A stretch of 64,000 bases of DNA, from assembly GCA_963787135.1 (NCBI GenBank), contig CAWBBW010000025.1:1-64000 (forward strand), read 5' to 3'. This stretch comes from Roseiarcus sp963787135. GTDB lineage: Bacteria > Pseudomonadota > Alphaproteobacteria > Rhizobiales > Beijerinckiaceae. Under the pieces are notes generated by a model. That model was not told the DNA's origin, did not search any database, and was given only the letters and a program-made list of their open reading frames with translations. Shown one piece after another: positions 27,505 to 36,420 of this stretch (its first letter is position 1; each line of letters begins with the position of its first letter). Made by a program: the position numbers and the translations under genes.

Positions 27505-27961
27505 GGGAGGGCCGCGTCCGGGACCCATGCGAATGCCGCATAGCGCCAGCGCCTCATGGGCTTTTTCGCAGTCGCCTTTTCCAGCTGTTTCGCCTCCTGT
27601 TCTTGCCCTGTTAGGCGCGAATTATCGCCCTGTTATTGTCCTGTTATTTTGCCCCTCGTAGCGGGTGACGGTTTTTCGGAAGCAATTGAAACTAAACATC
27701 TTTTCGTAATCGAGCCGGGCACAAGCGCGTCTGCCTCGCCTGTTTTCTGCCTGCTAGCAGGGATGGACAGGCGCGAGCGTCCCCTCGGACGCATGCGAGG
27801 ACCACATAACGCCACCAGGCGAGAGAGCCGCGGTGGACGAGCGGGCCTCAACTGGACCAATCGAGAGCGCTGCGCTTAGATGCGTGCTTCCAACGCCAGG
27901 CCGGCTCAACGCAGCGGCGGCGCCGGCGACGCCGACCGCCTCAATCAGACTCGGAGCAACA
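27505..27961. other. Intergenic region, 457 bp, holding a 245-bp repeated element
   Basis: It contains copy 1 of the CCTGTTA element (27521-27765) and, at 27783-27812, the beginning of a further partial copy (CCTCGGACGCATGCG then CACATAACGCC). Downstream of that I see only the leader of the next gene, with no clear promoter. No coding signature. Confidence 0.6.
27521..27765 (+). repeat. CCTGTTA phased-repeat intergenic element, copy 1
   Basis: Aligns with 62942-63187 almost without gaps (constant offset 35421-35423). Part 1 is a GGACCCATGCG...GCATAG block. Part 2 is four CCTGTT(A/C) units starting at 27596, 27607, 27629 and 27640, that is spacings of 11, 22 and 11 bp, with GAATTATCGCCCTGTTA shared exactly. 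Part 3 is CCTGTTT at 27739 and the palindrome CCTGCTAGCAGG at 27750, again 11 bp apart. It begins 17 nt after the aldo/keto reductase stop. Confidence 0.75.
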
Positions 27962-29575
27962 ATGTCGTGGTCTCTGAAAGTCAGGATGCCTATTCTCGCA
28001 GCGATCGGCCTCGCGATGGCGATGTCCGGCCCCGCGCTCACCTCCCGCGCCGAAGCCAAGACCCTGCGCTTCGCTTTTCAGGGCGAACTGAAGTCGGTCG
28101 ACCCGTACCAGATCAATGAAAGCTTCAGCCTGAGCGTCAACGGGGCGGTCTACGAAGGGCTCGTTCGGTTTCGGCCGGACCTGACGCTGGAGCCCTGCCT
28201 CGCGACGAGCTGGGAGGTCCTGGACCCGCTGCACTGGCGCTTTCACCTCCGCCGAGGCGTGAAGTTCCACGAAGGTCAGGACTTCACCGCCGACGATGTC
28301 GTGTTCTCGGCCCATCGGGTGCTGGGCGCGGGGTCGGATCTGAAGGGCGTCATCCCCGGCGACGCCGAGATCGTCAAGGTCGACGACTTTACCGTCGACT
28401 TCATCCTCAAGCGACCGGCTCCGTTGCTGATCAATCAGTGGGCGACCTGGGGCATATTCTCGAAGAGCTGGGCTGAGGCGCATGGCGCGACCGAAGCCAC
28501 CGCGATGAACGCCACGACCCCGCCCTATGCCGGACTTCACGCCAACGGCACCGGGCCCTTCATTCTGGTCAGTCACGAGCCGGGGGTGAAGACGGTCTGG
28601 AAGAAGAATCCGAACTGGTGGGACAAGCCGACCGGAAACGTCGACGAAGTCGTGTTCACCCCGATCCCGAACGCCGCGACCCGCGTGGCCGCGTTGCTCT
28701 CCGGCGAAATCGACTGGATGGACCCGGTTCCGCTCAACGATCAGGACCGGGTCAACGCCAATCCCGGGACACAGGTCCTCGCCGGACCCGAAGTGCGGAC
28801 GATCTTTTTGGGCATGGACCAGTCTCGCGACGAACTCGGCCATTCCAGCGTCAAGGGCAAGAACCCTTTCAAGGACGTCCGCGTACGCAAGGCGTTCTAT
28901 CAGGCGATCGACGAGGACGCGATCAACAAGAAGGTCATGCGCGGGCAGGCGACGCCGACGGCGCTGATGATCTCGCCCAGCCTGTTTTCGCGGTCGAAAG
29001 ACTTCAAGCGGCTTCCGTTCGATCCCGAAGCGTCGAAGAAACTGCTCGCCGAAGCTGGCTACCCGGACGGCTTCGAGGTGCAGCTGGATTGTCCGAATGA
29101 CCGCTACGTCAACGACGAGCAGATCTGCCAGGCGGTCGTCGGCATGCTCGCGCGGGTCGGGGTCAAGGTCGACCTGAACGCGGAGCCCAAGTCAAAGTTC
29201 TTCGCGTCGATCTCGGCCGCAGGAGGATACGACAGTTCGTTCTATCTCCTTGGATGGACGCCGACGACGCTCGAGAGCTCGAACGTCTTTCAATACATCA
29301 TGGGCTGCCGCGACCCGAAAACCAATTCAGGCGGCAACAATGTGGGCGGATATTGCAATCCGAAGGTCGATGACCTCGCGCGGCAGGCGCTTCTGGAGCC
29401 GGACGCCGCCAAGCGGGATGACGATTTCGCCCGCGCCTATCAAATCGCGCTTTTCGACGATGTCAGTTATATCCCGTTGCACCAGCAAGCTCTGGCCTGG
29501 GGCGTCGCGAGAACCGTGCACGTGAGTCAACCGGCAAACAATTATTACGTCTTTGCCTGGGCGACGATGAATTGA
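27962..29575 (+). CDS. ABC importer substrate-binding protein, family 5 (DppA-like)
   Basis: 537 aa with a Sec signal peptide (about residues 1-34, cleavage near SRAEA). Family 5 features are present: WHFHLRRGVKFHEGQDFTADD-like sequence near residue 95, and WKKNPNWWDKPTGNVDEVVF. The ATG at 27962 is preferred over an upstream in-frame ATG at 27833 because it begins the signal peptide. It is the first gene of a complete Dpp-like operon (binding protein, two permeases, two ATPases). Nearby carbohydrate genes make an oligosaccharide ligand possible; peptides are the default for the family. Confidence 0.92.
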   Translation: MSWSLKVRMPILAAIGLAMAMSGPALTSRAEAKTLRFAFQGELKSVDPYQINESFSLSVNGAVYEGLVRFRPDLTLEPCLATSWEVLDPLHWRFHLRRGVKFHEGQDFTADDVVFSAHRVLGAGSDLKGVIPGDAEIVKVDDFTVDFILKRPAPLLINQWATWGIFSKSWAEAHGATEATAMNATTPPYAGLHANGTGPFILVSHEPGVKTVWKKNPNWWDKPTGNVDEVVFTPIPNAATRVAALLSGEIDWMDPVPLNDQDRVNANPGTQVLAGPEVRTIFLGMDQSRDELGHSSVKGKNPFKDVRVRKAFYQAIDEDAINKKVMRGQATPTALMISPSLFSRSKDFKRLPFDPEASKKLLAEAGYPDGFEVQLDCPNDRYVNDEQICQAVVGMLARVGVKVDLNAEPKSKFFASISAAGGYDSSFYLLGWTPTTLESSNVFQYIMGCRDPKTNSGGNNVGGYCNPKVDDLARQALLEPDAAKRDDDFARAYQIALFDDVSYIPLHQQALAWGVARTVHVSQPANNYYVFAWATMN

Positions 29576-29632
29576 GGCGGGCGACGAACTTTCGGAGAGC
29601 CCGATGACGATCGCCTTCGGCCGGCGCCCGCG

Positions 29633-30619
29633 ATGATCGCCTTCGTCGTCCGCCGCCTCTTCGCGTCGATCGGCGTGCTGATCGCGGTGGGGCTGATCGC
29701 CTTTGCGATGTTCCGGTATGTTGGCGACCCGGTCAATCAGATGGTCGGGGTCGAAACCTCGGTCGCCGAGCGCGCGCAGTTGCGCGAAGAACTCGGACTG
29801 AACGAACCTGTGATCGTGCAGGCGGCGCGCTTTCTCGCCAATGCCGCGCGCTTTGATTTCGGCGTGTCGTATCAGTTCAAGCAACCGGTGTCGGACCTCT
29901 TTCGCGCGCGGATGCCGGCCACCCTCGAACTGGCATTGGTCGCCTCCATCCTCTCGCTTTTGGCCGGGATCCCGATGGGCGTCTATGCCGCCTTGCATCG
30001 CGACAGCGCGCTCGCAAAGCTGCTTCAGGCTCTGTCGCTGATCGGCATATCGCTTCCGACTTTCCTCACCGGAATCCTGCTGATCACCCTCTTTTCGGTG
30101 ACGCTTGGCTGGCTGCCCTCGTTCGGCCGGGGCGAGGTGGTGCGTCTGGGCCCCTGGTGGACGACAGGATTTCTCACCGTGTCCGGCCTGAAATCCCTTA
30201 TCATGCCGGCGACCACGCTCGCGCTCTTCCAGATGACCCTGATCATGCGGCTCGTACGTGCAGAGATGCTTGAAGTCCTGCGCGCCGACTATATCCGCTT
30301 CGCCCGCGCCCGGGGGCTTTCGGAAAGCGCGATTCACTTCCGCCACGCTCTGAAGAATACCCTCGTCCCGGTGATCACGGTCGTCGGTCTGCAGCTCGGT
30401 TCGATCGTCGCCTTCTCGATTATCACCGAGACGGTGTTCGCCTGGCCGGGCCTGGGCCAGCTCTTCCTGCAATCGATTCAGAACGTCGACATTCCGATCA
30501 TGGCCGCCTATCTCCTGTTCATCGCCCTGCTGTTCGTCATCATCAATCTCGTCGTCGACATTCTCTATGTGAGCGTCGATCCGCGTCTGCGCGCCTCGAT
30601 ACACGAAGTGCGCGGGTGA
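29633..30619 (+). CDS. ABC importer permease, DppB type
   Basis: 328 aa, six membrane helices, N-terminal VVRRLFASIGVLIAVGLIAF, EAA loop DYIRFARARGLSESAIHFRH. It starts 57 nt after the binding-protein stop, a spacer in which GCGGGCG (29577) can pair with CGCCCGC (29625). It overlaps the next permease gene by 4 nt. Confidence 0.92.
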   Translation: MIAFVVRRLFASIGVLIAVGLIAFAMFRYVGDPVNQMVGVETSVAERAQLREELGLNEPVIVQAARFLANAARFDFGVSYQFKQPVSDLFRARMPATLELALVASILSLLAGIPMGVYAALHRDSALAKLLQALSLIGISLPTFLTGILLITLFSVTLGWLPSFGRGEVVRLGPWWTTGFLTVSGLKSLIMPATTLALFQMTLIMRLVRAEMLEVLRADYIRFARARGLSESAIHFRHALKNTLVPVITVVGLQLGSIVAFSIITETVFAWPGLGQLFLQSIQNVDIPIMAAYLLFIALLFVIINLVVDILYVSVDPRLRASIHEVRG

Positions 30620-31581
30620 TGATGAGCCGAACGGATGTCGACCCTTCGAAGTCCGCGCCTGAGCTGCCACTCTCGCTCATCGGACGTCTCAGAGACAACG
30701 ATCTTGTCGCGAGCTTTCTCTCCTCAAAGACGACAGTTGCGGCCGGTCTTATCGCCTTGATCCTGGTTGCGGCGGGGCTCGCGGCGCCACTGATCGCCCC
30801 GACTGACCCATTCAATCCGGCTGCAAATTTCCTCATGGATTCGCTCACCCCGCCGCGCTTTGTCGCCGGAGGCGACCCGCGCTTTTTGCTCGGCACCGAC
30901 GATCAGGGACGCGACCTCTGGTCGGCGATCCTCTACGGCTTGCGCATTTCGCTCATGATCGGAATCCTTAGCGTCATGCTTGGCGGCGCGATTGGGGTCG
31001 CGCTCGGTCTTGTCGCCGGTTATGCCGGAGGGTGGATCGACTCCCTGATCATGCGCGTCGCCGACGTGCAGCTTACTTTTCCTGCGATCCTGATCGCCCT
31101 GCTGCTCGACGGCGTCGCGCACGCGATTCTGCAAAAGCCGAACCGCGAGGAGACAGCCTTCCTGGTGCTCGTGGTGGCGATCGGACTGTCGTTCTGGGTG
31201 CAATATGCGCGGACCGTTCGCGGATCCACGCTGGTCGAGAAGAACCGGGACTACGTGCACGCGGCGCGGCTCATAGGCTTGTCGCCGGCGCGCATCGTCG
31301 TCCGCCATATCCTTCCCAATGTCATGGGGCCGGTGCTGGTGATCGCGACCATCAACCTCGCGATCGCCGTCATCACCGAAGCGACGCTCTCCTTCCTCGG
31401 CGTCGGCCTTCCGGCGACTGAGCCCTCGCTCGGAACATTGATTCGCATCGGTCAGAACTACCTCTTCTCGGGCGAATGGTGGATTGTGGCGTTTCCGAGC
31501 TTGGCGCTCGCGACCCTGGTCCTGTCGGTGAATCTTCTCGGCGATTGGCTGCGCGACGCTCTGAATCCAAGGCTGAAATGA
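30616..31581 (+). CDS. ABC importer permease, DppC type
   Basis: 321 aa. It has the N-terminal extension and first helix, the FLLGTDDQGRDLWSAILYGL motif typical of DppC, the EAA loop DYVHAARLIGLSPARIVVRH, and the end LLGDWLRDALNPRLK. Start codons at 30616, 30619 (both overlapping the previous stop) or 30622 are all possible. ATGA coupling to the following ATPase. Confidence 0.92.
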   Translation: MMMSRTDVDPSKSAPELPLSLIGRLRDNDLVASFLSSKTTVAAGLIALILVAAGLAAPLIAPTDPFNPAANFLMDSLTPPRFVAGGDPRFLLGTDDQGRDLWSAILYGLRISLMIGILSVMLGGAIGVALGLVAGYAGGWIDSLIMRVADVQLTFPAILIALLLDGVAHAILQKPNREETAFLVLVVAIGLSFWVQYARTVRGSTLVEKNRDYVHAARLIGLSPARIVVRHILPNVMGPVLVIATINLAIAVITEATLSFLGVGLPATEPSLGTLIRIGQNYLFSGEWWIVAFPSLALATLVLSVNLLGDWLRDALNPRLK

Positions 31582-32582
31582 GCGCCACGCTGCTTTCGGT
31601 TCGGGATCTGCGCGTCGAATTCGCTGAGAGACGCGGCCCACTGATTGCGCTTGACGGAGTTTCCTTCGAGATCGCGCCCGGCGAGGTGCTCGGCGTCGTC
31701 GGGGAATCCGGCGCCGGAAAATCTCTCACCGGGCTCGCCATCATTGGGCTTCTCGATCCCCCCGGCCATATCGCCGGCGGCGAAATCCGGCTCGACGGCG
31801 AACGCATCGACAATCTCCCGCCTGTGCGGATGCGCGCGCTGCGCGGGCGCCGCATTGGCATGATCTTCCAGGATCCGCTGACCAGCCTCAATCCGTTGCT
31901 TCGCGTCGGCGACCAGCTGACGGAGACGATCCTCGCTCATCTGTCGCTTACGCGCAGGGAGGCGCGGGAGCGGGCGATCGACTGGCTCGCCGAGGTCGGT
32001 ATTCCCTCGCCAGCGCAGCGCATCGACGGCTATCCGCACGAATTCTCGGGCGGAATGCGCCAGCGGGTCGTGATCGCTTTGGCGCTCTGCGCCGAACCGG
32101 CGCTCATCATCGCCGACGAGCCGACGACCGCTCTCGACGTTTCTATTCAGGCGCAGATCATCGGGGTTCTCAGGAAGGTGACGCGCGTGCACGGCGCCGC
32201 GGTCATGCTGATCACCCATGACATGGGCGTAATCGCCGAGATGGCGGATCGGGTCGCCGTGATGTACGCGGGCCGCATCGTCGAGATCGGAGCGATCGGC
32301 GACGTGGCCCGCAGGCCGCTCCACCCCTACGCCGTGGGATTAATGGCGGCGATCCCGACGCTCGAAACCCGCGCCGGCCGGCTGGAGCAGATCCCGGGGA
32401 CGATGCCGCGGTTGTCCGCGATTCCGCGGGGCTGCGCCTTTAATCCGCGCTGCCCGAGGGTCTTCTACCGCTGCGAGGCCGAGCGGCCGCCGCTCATCGC
32501 GGTCGGCGCTCGGAGCGCGGCCTGCTGGCTTTACGATGCGGAGGCGGCGCCGGCTGCGGCGAGCGTGGGGTATAGCCGATGA
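31578..32582 (+). CDS. ABC importer ATPase, DppD type
   Basis: 334 aa. Walker A GESGAGKS near residue 42, signature FSGGMRQRVVIALAL, Walker B LIIADEPTTALDVS, C-terminal oligopeptide-ABC motif GCAFNPRCPRVF. The start at 31578 overlaps the permease stop (ATGA), and its stop overlaps the next ATPase start at 32579. Confidence 0.94.
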   Translation: MSATLLSVRDLRVEFAERRGPLIALDGVSFEIAPGEVLGVVGESGAGKSLTGLAIIGLLDPPGHIAGGEIRLDGERIDNLPPVRMRALRGRRIGMIFQDPLTSLNPLLRVGDQLTETILAHLSLTRREARERAIDWLAEVGIPSPAQRIDGYPHEFSGGMRQRVVIALALCAEPALIIADEPTTALDVSIQAQIIGVLRKVTRVHGAAVMLITHDMGVIAEMADRVAVMYAGRIVEIGAIGDVARRPLHPYAVGLMAAIPTLETRAGRLEQIPGTMPRLSAIPRGCAFNPRCPRVFYRCEAERPPLIAVGARSAACWLYDAEAAPAAASVGYSR

Positions 32583-33610
32583 ACGCTGCGCGGCTGGTCG
32601 AAGCGCGCGATCTCAAACGCGTCTTCGACGTTTCGCAGCCCTGGCTTTCGCGCGTCATCGATCGCGAGCCGAGGCGCTTTCTGAAGGCGGTCGACGGCGT
32701 CGATTTTGCCGTCGATCGCGGCGAGACGCTCGGAATCGTCGGAGAATCCGGCTCCGGCAAGTCAACCCTTGCGCGCATGGTGGTCGGGCTGCTGCGGCCC
32801 AGCGCGGGGCAGGTGCTGATCGATGGCGTCGATCTCTTCGCGGCCGGCGATCCCTCCACGCGTCGCGACGTCAGGCGGCGGATGCAGATGATCTTTCAGG
32901 ACCCCTACGCCTCGCTCAATCCGCGCTGGCGGGTCGGCGCCATCGTCGACGAGCCGATTTTTGCTTTTGGACTGATGGAGGGCGGCAGCGGCGCCGGCGC
33001 GCGAGCGTCGAACCCTCACGGGATCACCGAGAGAACCGGCGAGCTCCTTCGCCTCGTCGGCCTCGACCCCGCCGACGCGCGCAAATATCCGCACGAATTC
33101 TCCGGCGGGCAGCGCCAGCGGATCGCGATTGCGCGCGCGCTCGCCTCGAACCCGGACTTCATCGTCTGCGACGAACCGACGTCGGCGCTTGACGTCTCGA
33201 TCCAGGCGCAGATCCTCAACCTCCTGCGCGACCTGCAGGAGGAGCTCGGCCTCAGCTATGTGTTGATCACCCACAACCTCGCCGTCGTGCGCTTCATGGC
33301 GACGCGCGTCGGGGTGATGTATCTCGGACGGTTCGTCGAAATCGCCAGGACGGACGACCTGTTCGCGCGGCCCCGGCACCCTTACACGCGCGTCCTGCTC
33401 GACGCGGTGCCGGATCTCACGATGAGTGGACGCGCGCGCACTCCCGTTGGCGGCGAGCCGCCGAACCCGATCGATCCGCCGCCCGGATGTCCATTTAATC
33501 CTCGCTGTGCTTTCGCGATCGAGCGCTGCAGGAACGAAGTTCCGCCCTTCCACGACAATGTCGCCTGCCATCTCGCGCACGATGATCCAGACTGGCTCGC
33601 GCGAGCCTGA
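32579..33610 (+). CDS. ABC importer ATPase, DppF type
   Basis: 343 aa. Walker A GESGSGKST near residue 58, signature FSGGQRQRIAIARAL, Walker B FIVCDEPTSALDVS, C-terminal GCPFNPRCAFAI. It pairs with the DppD-type ATPase and is the last gene of the five-gene transporter operon. The following aldo/keto reductase starts 105 nt later. Confidence 0.94.
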   Translation: MNAARLVEARDLKRVFDVSQPWLSRVIDREPRRFLKAVDGVDFAVDRGETLGIVGESGSGKSTLARMVVGLLRPSAGQVLIDGVDLFAAGDPSTRRDVRRRMQMIFQDPYASLNPRWRVGAIVDEPIFAFGLMEGGSGAGARASNPHGITERTGELLRLVGLDPADARKYPHEFSGGQRQRIAIARALASNPDFIVCDEPTSALDVSIQAQILNLLRDLQEELGLSYVLITHNLAVVRFMATRVGVMYLGRFVEIARTDDLFARPRHPYTRVLLDAVPDLTMSGRARTPVGGEPPNPIDPPPGCPFNPRCAFAIERCRNEVPPFHDNVACHLAHDDPDWLARA

Positions 33611-33715
33611 TGGCGCGGTTGCCTGCCTCATGCGGACGCCGTCGGCCCGGTCTTGCGGACCCGTCGTCCGCGGCATAGGGATGCGGCGACAACCAGCAAA
33701 CGGGGAGGGTTCGCG

Positions 33716-34693
33716 ATGGCCGAGGAAGGCATGAGCAGGGTTCGACTGGGCCGGACGGACCTCATGGTCACGCCAATCTGTTTAGGCACGTCGGGGCTCG
33801 GCCACATGCCCGACACCTACGGCTACGACGTCGACGCGGACCGCGCCAAGGCGACGCTCAAGGCCATTTTCGAGGGGCCGGTCAATTTCCTCGACACATC
33901 ACGCATCTATGGCATGGGGCGCAGCGAGGAGCGCATTGGCGCCGCCATTCGAGAGCGGGGCGGCCTGCCGCAGAACTTCGTCGTCTCGACCAAGCTCGAC
34001 CGCGATCCCGAGACCAATGCGTTCGACGCCGCGCAGGCGCGCCGTTCGCTCGAGCAAAGCCTGAAGGCGCTGGGCCTCGAGCGGATTGACATCCTCCACC
34101 TGCACGATCCAGAGCATTCGCGTTCACTGACCGAGACGACAAGCCGGGATGGCGCGCTCGGCGAGCTTTTCCGCATCAAGGAGGAAGGGCTGGCGAAAGC
34201 GGTGGGTCTGGCGGCGGGTCAAGTGGCCATGATGATGCCGCTCCTGCGGGACTGGGATTTCGATGCGCTGATCACCCACAATCGCTTCACGCTAGCCAAT
34301 CGCAACGCGGAAGAGATGCTCGATCTCGCCCGCTCCAGAGGCATCGCCGTCCTCAATGCCGCGCCCTACGCCGGCGGCGTGCTAGCCAAGGGGTCGAGCG
34401 AATATCCGCGCTACGTCTATCAGGAGGCGTCGGACGCGGCGCTGGACCCCATACGCCGCATCGAGGCGATCTGCGCCCGCTACGGCGTGCCGCCGGGAGC
34501 AGCGGCGCTGCAGTTTTCCATGCGCGATCCGCGGGTGGCCTCGACGGTCTGCGGCGTGACCAGGCCCGAGCGCGTCAGGCAGACGCTCCAATGGGCGAGT
34601 TTTCCGATTCCCGCAGCAATGTGGGAGGAATTGAAAGCGGCGCCGGCGTCGAGCGACGACCCCGAGGCGACGCGCCAGTACAAGCCAGGTTGA
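33716..34693 (+). CDS. Aldo/keto reductase, L-fucose/D-threo-aldose dehydrogenase-like
   Basis: 325 aa TIM barrel. Catalytic positions are VNFLDTSRIYGMGRSEERIG (Asp, Tyr) and FVVSTKLDRD (Lys). The early PICLGTSGLGHM and long N-terminal half are typical of aldose 1-dehydrogenases (L-fucose, D-arabinose, L-galactose) in this family. The start has ggggagg upstream (33701-33707). It may oxidise the imported sugar to its lactone; substrate inferred only. Confidence 0.88.
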   Translation: MAEEGMSRVRLGRTDLMVTPICLGTSGLGHMPDTYGYDVDADRAKATLKAIFEGPVNFLDTSRIYGMGRSEERIGAAIRERGGLPQNFVVSTKLDRDPETNAFDAAQARRSLEQSLKALGLERIDILHLHDPEHSRSLTETTSRDGALGELFRIKEEGLAKAVGLAAGQVAMMMPLLRDWDFDALITHNRFTLANRNAEEMLDLARSRGIAVLNAAPYAGGVLAKGSSEYPRYVYQEASDAALDPIRRIEAICARYGVPPGAAALQFSMRDPRVASTVCGVTRPERVRQTLQWASFPIPAAMWEELKAAPASSDDPEATRQYKPG

Positions 34694-34760
34694 ACCGTGG
34701 CCGCGGGTCGCGTGCGCGGGCCATGACGATTGTTGGACGTATGCAAGGGATAGTGTCGCC

Positions 34761-35291
34761 ATGAACGATCTTGCCGCCTCGATCCGCACGATTCCGGACT
34801 ATCCCAAGCCCGGGATTCTGTTCCGCGACATCACCACGCTACTCGGCGACGCGCGGGCGTTTCGCCGCGCGGTCGACGAACTCGTGCAGCCCTGGGCTGG
34901 CACGAAGGTCGACAAGGTCGCGGGCATCGAGGCGCGCGGATTCATCCTCGGCGGCGCCGTCGCCCATCAGCTTTCGGCCGGATTTGTGCCGGTCCGCAAG
35001 AAGGGCAAGCTTCCGCATGTCACGGTGTCGATCGCCTATTCGCTGGAGTACGGGCTCGACGAAATGGAGATGCACGAAGACGCCGTGGCCGCGAACGAGC
35101 GCGTGATCCTCGTCGACGACCTTGTCGCCACCGGCGGCACGGCCGAAGGCGCGGTGAAGCTTCTTCGCAAGCTCGGCGCCGATGTGCTTGCCGCTTGCTT
35201 TGTCATCGATCTCCCAGATTTGGGCGGTTCCAGGAAGTTGGAGGCGTTGGGCGTGCCCGTGCGTTCGCTCATTGCTTTTGAAGGGCATTGA
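34761..35291 (+). CDS. apt: Adenine phosphoribosyltransferase
   Basis: 176 aa, the usual length. It converts adenine plus PRPP to AMP (purine salvage, cytosol). Diagnostic motifs are the N-terminal IRTIPDYPKPGILFRDITTL, the adenine-site segment GIEARGFILGGAVA and the PRPP loop VILVDDLVATGGTAEGA. It is a housekeeping gene set between an aldo/keto reductase and a xylanase gene. A short G-C hairpin follows its stop. Confidence 0.97.
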   Translation: MNDLAASIRTIPDYPKPGILFRDITTLLGDARAFRRAVDELVQPWAGTKVDKVAGIEARGFILGGAVAHQLSAGFVPVRKKGKLPHVTVSIAYSLEYGLDEMEMHEDAVAANERVILVDDLVATGGTAEGAVKLLRKLGADVLAACFVIDLPDLGGSRKLEALGVPVRSLIAFEGH

Positions 35292-35292
35292 G

Positions 35293-35309
35293 GGGCCGCC
35301 TTGCGGCCC
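35293..35309 (+). terminator. Possible terminator hairpin after apt
   Basis: GGGCCGC (35293-35299) pairs perfectly with GCGGCCC (35303-35309) around a CTT loop, directly after the apt stop. It is followed by attaatg rather than a T-run, so a weak intrinsic terminator at best. Confidence 0.4.
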
Positions 35310-35357
35310 ATTAATGCTCGAAAACTGGACTCACTCAGACGTCGCGGTAAGTCGCCA

Positions 35358-36401
35358 ATGCAGAGAGCCGGCATCAGGCCAATCTTCGCGGCCGCCGTGG
35401 TGGCGCTGGCTGCTTCGGGCTCCGTTGCCTCCGTCCGGGCCGGCGAGGCGACTCTTGGCTCGGCCGCGGGCTCCGCCGACCGCTATTTCGGCGGCGCGCT
35501 CGATCCCGGCGCCTTCGACGAGCGGCCCTATCGCGAGCTGGCGGCGACGCAACTGACCTCAGTCACGCCGGAGAACGCGATGAAATGGGGCCTCGTCGAA
35601 CCGGAGCGCGGAGAGTTCGACTGGAAGGGCGCAGACTCGCTCGTCGCCTTCGCCGAAGCCAACCGGCAGAAGATTCGAGGCCACACGCTGGTCTGGCACT
35701 CGCAGCTGCCGTTGTGGCTGATCAACGGCGCCTTTCGGCCGGACGAAATCAAAGACTTGATGGTCGCCCACATCACGGAGGAAGTCGGCCGTTACAAGGG
35801 CGCCATCTACGCCTGGGACGTCGTCAACGAGCCCTTCACCGACGACGGCTCCTGGCGGCGATCGATCTTTTACGATGCGATGGGGCCGGACTATATCGCC
35901 ACCGCGCTGAAGGCCGCCCGCGCCGCGGATCCCGCGGCCAAGCTTTATGTCAACGACTACAACGTCGAAACCGACGGCCCCAAGATGCAGGCGCTCTACG
36001 ATCTTGTCGCCTCGCTCAAGCGCGCGGGCGCGCCGATCGACGGCGTCGGCGTCCAATCGCATTTCGCCGCCGGCGCCCTGCCCAAGGACATTCAGTCGGT
36101 GATGGAAAAGTTCGCAGGCCTCGGGGTCGACGTCGCCGTCACCGAACTCGACCTTCGCATCCGCCTGCCCGCCGACGAGAAAGCGCTTGTGACGCAGGCC
36201 GGCGATTACGCATCCGTCGTCCGTGCCTGCCGGGCGACGCCGCGCTGCGTCGGGGTCACGACCTGGGGCATCACCGACGACCGTTCCTGGATCCCGTCAT
36301 ACTTTTCGGGCTATGGCGCGGCGCTGCCCTTCGACGCAGCCCATCGGGCGAAACCCGCCGTCGGCGCCATGATCAAGGCGTTTACGCAGGTTGCGCCGTG
36401 A
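35358..36401 (+). CDS. Secreted endo-1,4-beta-xylanase, GH10
   Basis: 347 aa with a Sec signal peptide (residues 1 to about 30, ending VRAGEA). A single GH10 (beta/alpha)8 catalytic domain, with no carbohydrate-binding module. Acid/base Glu158 is in WDVVNEPF, nucleophile Glu263 in VTELDLRI; HTLVWHSQLPLWL and the C-terminal WGITDDRSWIP are GH10-typical. It cuts xylan backbones outside the cytoplasm to give xylo-oligosaccharides. It is convergent with the xylose/xylo-oligosaccharide importer, whose last gene ends 19 nt away. Confidence 0.95.
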   Translation: MQRAGIRPIFAAAVVALAASGSVASVRAGEATLGSAAGSADRYFGGALDPGAFDERPYRELAATQLTSVTPENAMKWGLVEPERGEFDWKGADSLVAFAEANRQKIRGHTLVWHSQLPLWLINGAFRPDEIKDLMVAHITEEVGRYKGAIYAWDVVNEPFTDDGSWRRSIFYDAMGPDYIATALKAARAADPAAKLYVNDYNVETDGPKMQALYDLVASLKRAGAPIDGVGVQSHFAAGALPKDIQSVMEKFAGLGVDVAVTELDLRIRLPADEKALVTQAGDYASVVRACRATPRCVGVTTWGITDDRSWIPSYFSGYGAALPFDAAHRAKPAVGAMIKAFTQVAP

Positions 36402-36420
36402 CAGCCGGCAAAAACGCGGC

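Noticed and set aside
27596..27765. CRISPR array in the CCTGTTA region
   Set aside because: The repeats are only 7 bp with 4-bp or 15-bp gaps, the gaps are themselves conserved between the two copies, and no cas gene is in the window.
4741..33610. The two Dpp-like importers (4.7-9.0 kb and 28.0-33.6 kb) as a recent duplication
   Set aside because: One has a fused ATPase, a Tat-exported binding protein and a longer DppC; the other has separate ATPases and a Sec signal. Protein sequences differ throughout, so they are distinct systems.
34697..34724. Terminator hairpin between the second aldo/keto reductase gene and apt
   Set aside because: TGGCCGCG can pair with CGCGGGCCA only with a bulge, and there is no T-run; too weak to list as a feature.
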